Shown here in pieces: positions 46,785 to 56,000 of a stretch of DNA of 64,000 nucleotides. Each line of letters opens with the position of its first letter. Within the stretch, counting starts at the first letter, position 1. The stretch comes from Xiphias gladius (lineage: Eukaryota > Chordata > Actinopteri > Istiophoriformes > Xiphiidae): positions 15,329,105 to 15,393,104 of the forward strand of contig NC_053404.1 of assembly GCF_016859285.1 (NCBI RefSeq), read 5' to 3'. Under the pieces are notes generated by a model. That model worked only from the letters and a program-made list of their open reading frames with translations. It searched no databases and was not told where the DNA came from. Position numbers and translations under genes: made by a program.

Positions 46785-49700
46785 GATGAAAAGACAGACA
46801 CACACAAGTGTTAGGGCTAGTTGAGATAAAAATGAACACATGCAGAGTCACAACAAGATAATAACACCACTTTTTCTTCTTCTTTTCTGTAGCTTTTCTT
46901 TTCAAATCCGATTATATGTTACAAGCTTGGTTACTTGGTTACTGGAGGATTAATTTTGGATTATATGTTATATTCTAAAAGAGTCACTTGATTTACAGTG
47001 TGACAGGAATTAATAAGCAAAAGCAAGTGAGGAATTAACTTATTTAGTGACCACATAAATAGCACCGCATTTAACTGCAGGTGGGCTAACTGTCAATCTA
47101 GTCTTTTGGTCATCCTTCTACTCCTCACTTTATCCACCCCTGCCCCAGTCCTGGAACAAAGGACATGGACTGGCTGTGTTTCTGCAGCCTGCAAATTGTG
47201 GATATGCCTGTGCAGTGGGTTTCCACATATGACCCAAGGGGGTGACCATCTGCTCGGTGGTCCTCAGTGGGACGGCACAAAGTCACCACTTCACCGTATC
47301 ACTAAAGAAGCTCATGAATCTGAAATGCTTTCCATTATTTCGCTACGACTTGAGTACCATTTTCTTCAGCTGGACTTGAACAGGCAGGATGGATTTTGCT
47401 ACAAGAACCCTTGATTGTGATGTTTAATTCTAGACTGAGACATAAGTGATACTTGCCACCAATGTTCTAGCTTAAGCAACACATTGAGAGAATTAGTGTT
47501 AATCAGTGAATTAGTGCAGATATTTCAATTTATCTAACTAGTTTTTAGTAATAGGGTTGCAACTAATGATTATTTTTGTAATCAGTTAATCTACTGATAA
47601 TTTTTTTGATTAAAATCGATTCATTGTTTGGTCGATAGAATGTAAGAAAATTGTAAAAAATTCCCATTACAATCAAAATAGCTACAAATTAATTTTCTGC
47701 TGATCGATCAATCGTCTAAGCGCTAATCTGTAACATTCAATTCAAATAATTTTTGATATGTTGTATTTTATCACTTTTTTCCTTCTTCAAGCGGGTGACT
47801 AACTTTCTATACTTACATTTGCTTACATATGTTCACTTTAATAAAAAACAAACTTAGTTTACTAGTTTCTACTTAGGACAATAAATTAAGTAACTAGTTA
47901 GTCTGAAAAGTTACCTATCTCAACAGTGCTTGCCAAATTTTCTAAATTACATTGTCCTTTAAAAAAAGAATGCACTGAAATCAGCTTCACTCACGATATT
48001 CTGTTGACAACAGCATCTTCATCCTCATGGTCATCTGTAAATTAAACGAAACCACTTCAGTCACAAGGTGGGAAACTGGGTAGGCTAATGAGACATATAA
48101 AGGTCCGGATTTTTTATAAATCACATCATACTTAAGACAGAAATTACAAGACCAATACTTTGCATTTTTTTTTATTTTATTATTATTATTATTATAGACA
48201 TACGGATGTGTCTGTAGAAGACAAGTTAAATATCTGACATTTTTCCACCCATATTAGTCAATACCAAAATTCATTAATGTAAGAGTGGTAGTGCAAATGC
48301 GCAAGCAAAGCAGGTTAAGATTTGAGACATGCCTATCCTATAGGAAATGTTTTTCCCCAGGCATCGGATATTGTTTTGAAAACAATGTAATGCTAATTTG
48401 ACATGTATGGAAAGTGACTGAGTCCTTGTTCTTACACCTAGGTGTAAGAACAAGAGCAGCCTAGATTTCTACTGTACAAAACTCCAGAAAGAGACTGGTC
48501 TACTTTCAAAATGAGACAAGGGAAGCCCAGGTGACCTGGACATACTATATTTGTCCTGGGAAAATGGGATACAGTTCATAATACCCACCCAGGCCTTCTT
48601 GTTTTCCTTTCTGTTTTCTCCTTTATAACTTGGTTCAAAAGATCAAAAGATGTGTGAAAAACATTCCATAAGAATAGAATGTATCATCTTCCTACAGATC
48701 TCACTAAATGTCTCACCGCCCTTGAGTCTTGTATTTGTGATTATCATTTCACAAGACAGGTTATGTCAGTATTAGCCTAATTTTAATAATGTGACAAACT
48801 GTATTCATGCTGCCACAGCCCTAAAAGCAATTTGGGGTAGTTACAGTGTGGACTCTCATATGTACACCTCATGCCTTCTTGGCATTGTCTTATTTTCACT
48901 GTAAACACAAAGAAGGGCTCTGTCTGTGTGCAAACACAGCATCAACAGAGATAACCAAACTTCTGCAACGTTAGCTATGAAAATGGATCCACCGTAGACA
49001 CATTTCTGCTGTGTAAGCATTGAAAGTGATGCTTTAAGAAGTGTGACAGTCTAACGGACCCACATGCGGATGCCTGTTCCACAAGAGGGAGAGATCATAT
49101 TCTGCAAGGACACTTACCACTCTTCCTCTTGTATCTGGTTATGATGCAGTAGGACACAATGTAGAGGACTGCAAACAGGAGGAAACAAATCTGAAACAAC
49201 AACATAAGAATCTTAGAATAGGATCTATATATAACTGGAGATGAATCAGCACATCAGCAAGCAGTTACCTACAATACAGAACACCTAGCAGATTTCAAAC
49301 CTGCGTTCTCTGTTTCCTGTTTTGTCCAATACCATAGACCATAGGATGGTTGAGCCTTAAAAATCATTTTACAGGTCCTAAAAATTGTTGATTATAGAAA
49401 AGGTATTTGTTACAGCATATACGTGAAGTTTTGTCAGATTATTTGTCTGCAAGACTTCAGTTTAGCCCACAATCGGTTACGCAAATTTTAAAAAAATGTA
49501 TACTAGGCAAATACAATGTAATGCTTTGATGTGATAAACTGATGAGAACTAAAATCATGGATCCAGGTCATGTGAGAACATTAACGCCTCAGTATTTTCC
49601 CATGACTAGTAGTCTGAATGATCATAAGCAGGTAGATTGAAAGTCATACAGGGCATTTAAGTGTAAAAGTGATAAATTTTCTACAACATAAAGAAAAAAA

Positions 49701-52556
49701 AAAAGTTTAAAAAAAAAAAGCGATATATAGTGTCACCTGTAGAAAGTAGATTGCTGAAGCATTGGACTGTCTAGTCAAGAGTATATAAACACTTGCCAAC
49801 CTCAGCCTGTGAACTTCCTCCATGTCCTACTGTGGTGGAATAAAATACGTTGTCTCTTAGTATTTGTATGTAGATTTATGCTGCCTAAAACAACCTTTGT
49901 GGGGTATAGATTTGTTATAATGTGCAAAATAGGGGAAAACTTCCTCATGTTATTACAAGAATCAGTAATTAGTCAGCTGTACAGTTAAACAATATCCATT
50001 TATTTTTATATAAAGTTAAAAAAAACAAACAACGCAATAAATCACTGTTTTCCGAAATCTGATGACACTAATTAGGCCAATGCTGCAAGCATATTGGTGC
50101 AAAATTTACTAATGCAGGGAATTTATTAGGTGACCCCAGGCTCGAAAAAAGCTGGATGGTCTTACAGAAAGATCACATTCCACATTCTCTCCTTCTACTG
50201 TGACAGTGACTTGGACGTAACTAATGTTAGACGCTCCCGCTTCAGCAATTTGCACCCTGTCAACATTGCACAACTCATCATTGCCAAACTGGGATTATGA
50301 GATGACTCAGCCAGACACCAGGCAGACCGTGCACATTTCAGACAGAGAAACTAACATTACAAATATACCAATGCTCCCTGGTCAATCTGAGAGGTATATA
50401 GTGTTATATGACAACTGTAGCAAAAACTGTTTTTCTCATCACTTGAAGTCCCTTTTCCAAATGAAAAGAAATATTAATTTCCAAGATACAAACTGTGATT
50501 ACACTAGCTCAAGCAAAGTCTTTGTCCACAAAGGGACAGATCCAGAATAATGAACAGTCAGGTGCACAGAGCAGATAAACTGGCACAGACACAAAGACAA
50601 AGACACAACGGTGTGGGAGATAACAGCAAGCTTCAAGCACACCAGTTAAGGCCACTGCCACTAGCCTTGATAGTACTCTGTTAATTACATTTTTTCTAAG
50701 AGGGGTCTCGTCAGGTCTTGTCACTTAAATATTCCTGCAAGCAAGCATTCACCTGTCAGTTTGTTTCATGCACTGTAGTAAAATCTCATTAGTCAATTTT
50801 AGCAATAGCCTGATCACCGAGATATAAACAAGAAATGTGTGTTCCTTTTGCGGTTTAAGGCAAAAAAGAGAGAGATTTCTATACCTACTTACTTACTTGA
50901 TCATGTAAATCACTAGCTGAGTCTATAAAAGTTTTTTTTTTTTTTTTTTTTAAACTTTGAGAGCCTTGGTTGGAGGTAGCAGAGGAAAATGTAATTACTG
51001 ACCAGATCCCATGTAAATTAAGTGACACATTATGCTGCCTTAACCTGATTACTCACGGTAACCTGATTTTCTATGTTCAGTGTAAACACAGGCATGGCAT
51101 TGTTTGATAAATTTTTACAGTTGTGCCCGCAGTTTCCCACACTAAAGGTCTCATAAGAGCATACCATCTTGCTTCTGAATCACATTTACTAACTTTAAAC
51201 TTAACCCAGAAAAGCCTTGACTTCAAAATAAGCAAGCACAACAATAAACATCAATCCACTGGTGTCCTTAGAAATGAATCCATAAGAGGACCCACCATAG
51301 ACATTAAATGACAGTGACATTAGCGCATCAAGCAAAGGGATTTTAGGTAAAGCTATGTGAAGAGAGACACTTAGGACAAAATGTGCAAGCTAAAGCTGAG
51401 ATGTTTAGCTTGCCTGCTAGTGGGACATTTGATAGTTTCTATATTTCAAAAGTGTCAGGAATAATCAACAAGACCGGCTACAGACAAAGTGTCCCCCCTC
51501 TTGAACTTTATAGCTTAAGTTGTTTTTTCCCTGAAATTATGGCTAGACATCAGGAGACTCTAAAAAACAATGTGGTTTATGGCAAAGAAAGATCATTAGC
51601 AACAGCAGTTTTTCAAGGCACCAACAGTAGTTGGTTAGTTATGTTGTTTACTGTGTTATGCTTTTACAAGGGGACAGCCAACAAGGACTAATAACTCCAA
51701 AAGTATAGCTTGAGTGGGGATCGATTTGTCAGACAAGAACATAACTTCTTACATATACCATTACACTGCAAAGAAAGAACTTTGTCTCCTGCCCCAAGCC
51801 CAATAAATAAAATCTACAAAAAAGTCTCTTATTAATACACAACTCAAGTATTTTATAATCATCCAACCAGATGAACTCATCAGAAATAAAGAACATATTT
51901 CTAGAAATGTGACCATTAAACCATCATGTAATGAAATAAAAGCCTTAAATCTACTTCAATCTCACCTATATCACCAAGCAAAATGTCTATTTACACATAT
52001 GATTCCATTTGCTTTGACAAACATGAAAGATTTAAAGAATAATATAAAAGTATACCGAATAAAGGTTTCATCTCTCTAATTCAGGGACACAGCATTACTG
52101 AAGACTGTGGCATTTTGTCCATGCCCCAGTTAAAGATCTTCCTTTTGAACTGCAGGCATACTTATTACATGTTCAAATATCCCCTAACATTTACATTAGC
52201 TGAGTTAAACTACAGCACTGTAATCAACTAGTTAATGGTAGCTAACGTTAACGTAAGATAATTTTAATTAGCGCGTTCACTCGCTGTTTTTCATACAAAC
52301 AAGATTTGGCAAAATTCATCGTACATGATTCATCACATATTTGGGTGCACCACAAAATAAAGCATGAAGCTTTGTAAATTCTGCCGAGTCAAACTGACAG
52401 CTGAGGCTAACGCTAGCTACCGTAAACGTTACTGTGCAGTAGAGGACGTTGTTAGCCAGCTAGCCTTGACTAGCCGCTCCGTACGCTACTTACGATGTAC
52501 TCTCGAACTTGGCTGTGGAAATTCTGCTCTCTGATAGTAACATCGTCTTGTTCCAT
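21218..52556 (-). CDS. lmbr1: Limb region 1 protein, multipass membrane protein
   Basis: LMBR1-like (LIMR) family membrane protein; molecular function is poorly known. Seventeen coding exons in transcript order: 52494-52556, 49118-49190, 47995-48034, 46540-46679, 44610-44713, 38007-38133, 37452-37520, 37310-37374, 36882-36954, 32889-32978, 31749-31825, 31172-31249, 27060-27133, 26707-26797, 25946-26012, 21876-22037, 21218-21303. The sum is 1479 nt, 492 residues (human 490). All phases close. Recognisable segments are MEQDDVTIREQNFHSQVRE, FSIISNEILLSFP, DLWEFYLPYLYSC, SRMFTVMGQLLVKPT, ITRFDLLGDFGRFNWLGNF and the C-terminal NGHQKTL. Hydrophobic segments span exons 2, 4-7, 11-14 and 16. Exon 10 is the most diverged part. 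Intron 7 is only 77 bp. Intron 5 (6.5 kb) is the expected home of the ZRS. Introns 9, 10 and 12 hold little beyond repeats that I can recognise. Confidence 0.97.
22190..23530 (-). other. Unidentified sequence with coding-like fragments in lmbr1 intron 15
   Basis: Two minus-strand open frames (23518-23147, 123 codons; 22701-22510, 63 codons) read as ordinary protein sequence rather than low-complexity noise. Examples are LLLELDVSLAQWLAQVDE and LARPQWQALSTGVSI. They lie in different segments interrupted by stops and do not match a family I know. A worn retroelement fragment, a decayed retrocopy and chance are all possible. An A33 run (22442-22474) sits at the downstream end in minus-strand reading. 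It begins about 35 bp beyond the second frame, but as T on that strand it is not a poly(A) tail for it. Confidence 0.25.
22442..22474. repeat. A33 homopolymer
   Basis: An uninterrupted run of 33 A residues in lmbr1 intron 15. The length is likely imprecise in assembly. Confidence 0.95.
25255..25856. repeat. Foldback (long terminal inverted repeat) element, copy 2
   Basis: This is the best preserved copy. The left end reads 'aaagaaatagtttgacattc' then 'tgggaaatatgcttattctc'. The right end reads 'gagaaaccctatttcccaaa' then 'atgctgatctattgcttt', which is its inverse with some mismatches. The interior contains the landmark 'gagccaggctagctgg' and 'ccagtctttatgcgaa'. There is no open frame. It is a MITE-like non-autonomous element in lmbr1 intron 15. 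Confidence 0.7.
27029..27044. repeat. G16 homopolymer next to the lmbr1 exon 13 donor
   Basis: A run of 16 G residues on the plus strand, read as C16 in the lmbr1 pre-mRNA. It begins 15 nt downstream of the start of the exon 13 donor GTATCC (27054-27059). The run length is prone to slippage. Confidence 0.9.
28001..28034. repeat. (TG)17 microsatellite
   Basis: A pure TG run in lmbr1 intron 12, followed by TG-rich imperfect sequence to about 28072. Confidence 0.95.
33044..33248. repeat. 'CAACTAATGATTATTTT' percomorph repeat copy
   Basis: It opens with 'gtaactaacagttattttca', has the interior landmark 'cagtccaaaaccaaaagata', and closes with 'gaataattctttcagctcta'. It is a member of the dispersed family also seen at 15105, 35085, 47553 and 55183. 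It lies in lmbr1 intron 9 just upstream of exon 10 and is non-coding. Confidence 0.65.
35085..35245. repeat. 'CAACTAATGATTATTTT' percomorph repeat, partial copy
   Basis: A partial copy with the landmarks 'tttgagaagctggaaatacc', 'tatttttgcttgga' and the closing 'caactaatcaattaattgac'. It lies in lmbr1 intron 9. Confidence 0.55.
37600..37920. repeat. Foldback element, copy 3 (partial)
   Basis: A diverged copy recognised by 'caagaaatagttccagcatg', the interior 'gtgagccaagctatc' and 'ccagtctttatgctaagata', and the closing 'gcatttcccaaattgtcaaa'. It occupies most of lmbr1 intron 6, between exons 6 and 7. Confidence 0.5.
42109..42141 (-). other. Potential G-quadruplex tract
   Basis: Consecutive C4/C3 runs separated by single T or G on the plus strand read on the minus strand as five or more G3-G4 runs with one-base loops. 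This is the lmbr1 sense strand, so the structure could form in pre-mRNA as well as DNA. It lies in intron 5, about 1.2 kb from the ZRS candidate. Confidence 0.7.
43330..44340. promoter_or_regulatory. Candidate ZRS/MFCS1 limb-fin enhancer of shh
   Basis: In tetrapods and fishes the SHH limb enhancer lies in LMBR1 intron 5, and this is intron 5 of lmbr1 by exon count and protein match. Within its 6.5 kb, this part is the most enhancer-like: no dispersed repeats and mixed composition. It has two TTTATGG HOX13-type sites (43641-43647, 43965-43971), ETS-type sites (AGGAAGTT at 44026-44033; minus-strand GGAAGCAGGA at 43721-43730), a homeodomain core TAATCAATTAAA (44012-44023) and an E-box CACCTG (44298-44303). 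HOX13, ETS and bHLH inputs are known for the ZRS. The assignment rests on position and motif content; exact boundaries are not determined. Confidence 0.6.
45545..45970. repeat. Interspersed repeat family shared with 3803-4135
   Basis: This diverged copy opens with 'gggttggtcaatatgatgat'. It contains 'gacattcccatctgattatt' then 'ttagccataaacagt', and ends beyond 'atgtatatcatgatttttct'. It matches the unit at 3803-4135 in order and spacing. It lies in lmbr1 intron 4. Confidence 0.5.
46696..46782. repeat. (AC)n microsatellite abutting the lmbr1 exon 4 acceptor
   Basis: About 87 bp of pure AC repeat, read as (TG)43 in the lmbr1 pre-mRNA. The TG tract ends 14 nt before the AG of the exon 4 acceptor (46680-46681), so it stands where the polypyrimidine tract normally would. 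Only TTGGATTCCATTTGC separates it from the AG. Confidence 0.95.
47553..47730. repeat. 'CAACTAATGATTATTTT' percomorph repeat copy
   Basis: A clear copy: 'gttgcaactaatgattattt' at the start, 'attcattgtttggtcgatag' in the middle, and 'ctgatcgatcaatcgtctaa' at the end. It is an internally shortened member of the family, located in lmbr1 intron 3. Confidence 0.7.
48425..48454. promoter_or_regulatory. 30-bp perfect palindrome resembling a T-box dimer site
   Basis: The two halves CTTGTTCTTACACCT and AGGTGTAAGAACAAG are exact reverse complements with no spacer. The centre ACACCTAGGTGT is identical to the core of the palindromic Brachyury (T-box) binding site. Each half-site reads TTACACCT where the selected consensus has TCACACCT. 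It lies in lmbr1 intron 2. The palindrome is seen directly; binding is inferred. Confidence 0.6.
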
Positions 52557-53027
52557 TCTTCATATTGCAAATACAAAAAAGCTACAGACCCGCTACATGC
52601 TAGCTCATACAACTGGCATCAACGAATCCAACTCAGGCGTCTTCCCTGCTCTGCACAAATAGCCCCGACTGGTTAAAAAACAGTTTACATCGAAGGAAAA
52701 CCGCTCTGTGCTCTTAAAAAAAAAAAAAAAAGCCCCAAAATAAAGGACGTCATTACTAAGCGTCAGCTCGCCGGCGTGCCCCGGAAGGAAATGTTCACAT
52801 GTTTGTGGGTCACATTAACAATATTGTCCTCATGGAGAGACATGTGCAGGTAAATATCTGTCTTAAACAGGCGACAGCTTTCATCTCGTGCGTCTTTCGG
52901 TTGTTTCAAATCCTAAATAACATTAGCTTATTAGCCAAACTGACCAGCCCTGTGTTTTGAAAGAAAGATATCAAGTTGAGGTTAACGTTATCCAGCTCAG
53001 TCAATATCTCGAGTTTAATTTGTAGAG
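52557..53027. promoter_or_regulatory. Bidirectional lmbr1/nom1 promoter
   Basis: Only 471 bp separate the two start codons, which face away from each other, as in the mammalian locus. Around the middle are a CRE-like GACGTCAT (52746-52753) and an ETS-type CCGGAAG (52781-52787), with a small CG-rich patch between (52760-52785). No TATA box is evident. An A17 run lies at about 52715-52731. Transcription start sites are not determined. CRE plus ETS sites without TATA are typical of housekeeping bidirectional promoters. Confidence 0.7.
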
Positions 53028-56000
53028 ATGAAGGGAAAATGGAAGCAGAACAGCAAAAAGAAGAAGGGAAATGCAGTTTTACAGAAATACATGGTGGCAG
53101 TGGATGAATTTGTTAAAAGCAAAAGTGGCGAAGAAGAAGCAGAGCATAACCATGGATTGAGAATTGTAAAACAGAAAAGGAGAAAGGAGATACGCAAAGA
53201 AAAGCGAAAAATGAAAAAAGCCAAAATGAAAAGTCATTATGAGGGTAACAAGACCCTAAGTTTACCACCAGGTGATGGTGAAAACTCAGGAATACCAGCT
53301 GAGAAACAGCCACAGGTACAGCAGAAGAAGAAAATGGAAAAAGCAAAGAAAGAAGTGTCAAACACACATTCAAACCAATCTGCCAGTGCTACTAACGAAA
53401 AATCAGTTAACTCCAAAATGTCGTCATCATCAAAGAAAGGTAAGAAAATTAATAAGCTTCAAGAATCAAGAAAAATGGCACTTATGGAAGCAAATGAACA
53501 AGAGGATAGAGAAATAAAGAAGCTAGAGCGCTGCCTGAGATTAAACAAAAGGAAAAACAAAAAAAGTCTCCCACAATCCTTTGTGGCTGATGGACTTGAT
53601 TACATCCTTTGCATGCTTGACTCTGGCTCATCAGCAGTAGGTATGTATGATGATGATGACAACATGGACATGGCCAAAGAGAACTTTGAAAAGCTTGATG
53701 AGAATGGCTCTCAGTTGTCAGATGAGGATGAGGGAACTGGAGATGAGATGGCAGGTGAAGGCAGTGATGAAGATATGGCTTCATTTGATGATGAAAATGA
53801 GGAAGAGGATGATGATGACATGGTTGATGAGGAGGAAACGGAGGAGGAGGAAATGGAGGATGACCAAGATGACATGGATGAGAGTGATGAAAATGAAGGG
53901 GAAACAGGGGAAGAAGCAGACACTTCTGACACGAAGACATCAGAATCCAAGTCAAAAACTGTGAGTTCACAAACTTGAAATATATGTTTCACTCATGTCA
54001 TAGCACTGACAACTTGTATGGCATATAATGGACCTAATCGTAGTTTACATCTTCCATTGTCTAGGTCTCCTTTACAGCTGGTAAGTATGTGCCGCCTCAC
54101 TTGCGTAACACCGGAGATGACAAACGCAAAGCTGAGCTCGAAAAACTGAAGAGGAATGTGAAAGGACTGGTGAACAGGTAACAGTCTTACCAAAACACTG
54201 CATTTTAAACCATTTCCAGACCTATCAAATCTTTCATTGGATACTAACTAAAATACATTTAGCCAATTTTAATATCCAAATCCCACAATTCACTCTTCCT
54301 ATAAAGAGTACTTTTTTTTTTTTTTTTGCTTATACATCATGCATTCAGAACATATATGAAAATTCCACCCAGTAATAGATGATCCCTTTGGTCATATAAA
54401 AAGCCTGCACATCTACCTTCATCTTTATTATAACTAGTTGTAGAAGCAAGAAGTGAAACGACAAGAGAGCGGACAAGAGTGTGAAAAGACTGTTGGTGCC
54501 CCTCAAGACTCTCATGGGTTCTGCTCTGGAATATCCACTCTTGGTTTACATTTAGAAAGAAGGCATGTTAGTTAGGGATGGGGTTTGATAGCATTTTATC
54601 TATCACAATTCAATTTCTTTCAGATCTCTTGTCAAGTTTACCTTTCAACAATGGCAAGTATTAGTCTCAAAACCCTATGACTGGTTGAGAAGGTATAAAC
54701 AATACAGTGTTTAGTGGCAGCATAATTAATGTTCACAATCTGTATATGAAATGTTTCATTAAGTGTATCTGACATTCAGTTGACAGCTGTAGCATACTGA
54801 ACTCAACCAACTGCTTACTCCAAATAATGAAGGTATTGTTTTAGAACCTATTTATCAAAAATGTTGAATTAACAGAATTAATGTTTTTTAGAAACAGCTG
54901 ATAAAATGTGCCACCATTACTGTAACCGGTGACATTCAGCTAAAAATGAGAAGCCTGCTACCTACAGTATATGTTTTCCACTGCTCTTTGGTAATAAAAA
55001 CAAAAAAGTGTGAGGAGAGAGAAAATGTTTGATAAGAGACTTGTTAACCTCAGTGCTTAGCAAGACCAGCTATCCCGCAGAGCGGGAACCAGATCCAAGA
55101 TGGAACCAGCTATTGGAACCAACCCCTAATGTTAGTGGATCTCTAATCAGGGTCTACGCTGACAGATTGAGGAGATGTGGGGCTACAACTAAAGATTATT
55201 ACTATATACTAATATTTTAATTAATCATAAATCATGAAAAATGTTTATCACAATTTCCCAGAAGCCCAAGGTGTACATCTAAAAATGTATCCGACCCACA
55301 GTCCAAAACTCTCAGATATTCAGTTTACAGCAGTATAAAACAAAGAAAAGTCCTCACATTTGAGAGACTGGAACCTACAAATGTTTGGCAATATTTGCTT
55401 GATAAATGTCTTCAACAATCATCTGAATATCAAAATTGTTGGCATTTAAGAGATATAGATAGAAATGGAGGCTTATTGGTCAGTGTTATAGTCAGAATAA
55501 ACACTGACTTCTAATCCAGATCTCAAGTATGTTCTGTTTGAATTACAACTGAAGTTCTTTTAAAAGTGATTATTCACCCATAATTCACCAACTCCTTCAG
55601 GCTGAGTGAGCCCAACATGGCATCTATTAGTGTTCAGCTAGAGGAGCTGTACATGAGCTGCAGCAGGAAGGACATGAACGACACCCTGACAGAGGTGCTA
55701 CTAGCAGCCTGCGTCACCCCGACCCTGATGCCTGACAGACTACTGATGGAGCACGTCCTGCTCGTCAGCGTCCTCCATCACGCAGTCGGGTTGGAGGTAA
55801 AGACAGCAGCTTCAGGACTGGCTTTTGAGTTTATGCACATTCAAAAAAAAAAATTCTTTTTAGCTTTTAATTTCTGGAGGTATTTCCCCTTTTAGAGGAC
55901 CTCCATTTCTCTGTCCGCTCCACTGATAGTGGTGACAACAGGAATCAGGCTGCTTTTGGTTTTACTAGCGTGTGTGTGAGGAAATAAACAGCAACCACTG

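Noticed and set aside
46501-46905. Open frames of up to 134 codons across the CA/TG tract on both strands
   Set aside because: They are made mostly of CV or TH dipeptides from the microsatellite. The true coding content here is lmbr1 exon 4 (46540-46679) in a spliced frame.
47106-47414. 102-codon plus-strand open frame in lmbr1 intron 3
   Set aside because: No recognisable domain, no promoter or poly(A) context, and it is antisense to the host gene. Chance is likely.
53482-53970. Antisense open frames of 162 and 93 codons opposite nom1 exon 1
   Set aside because: They mirror the acidic GAT/GAG/GAA repeats of nom1 (His/Pro- and Ser-rich on the other strand) and have no independent support.
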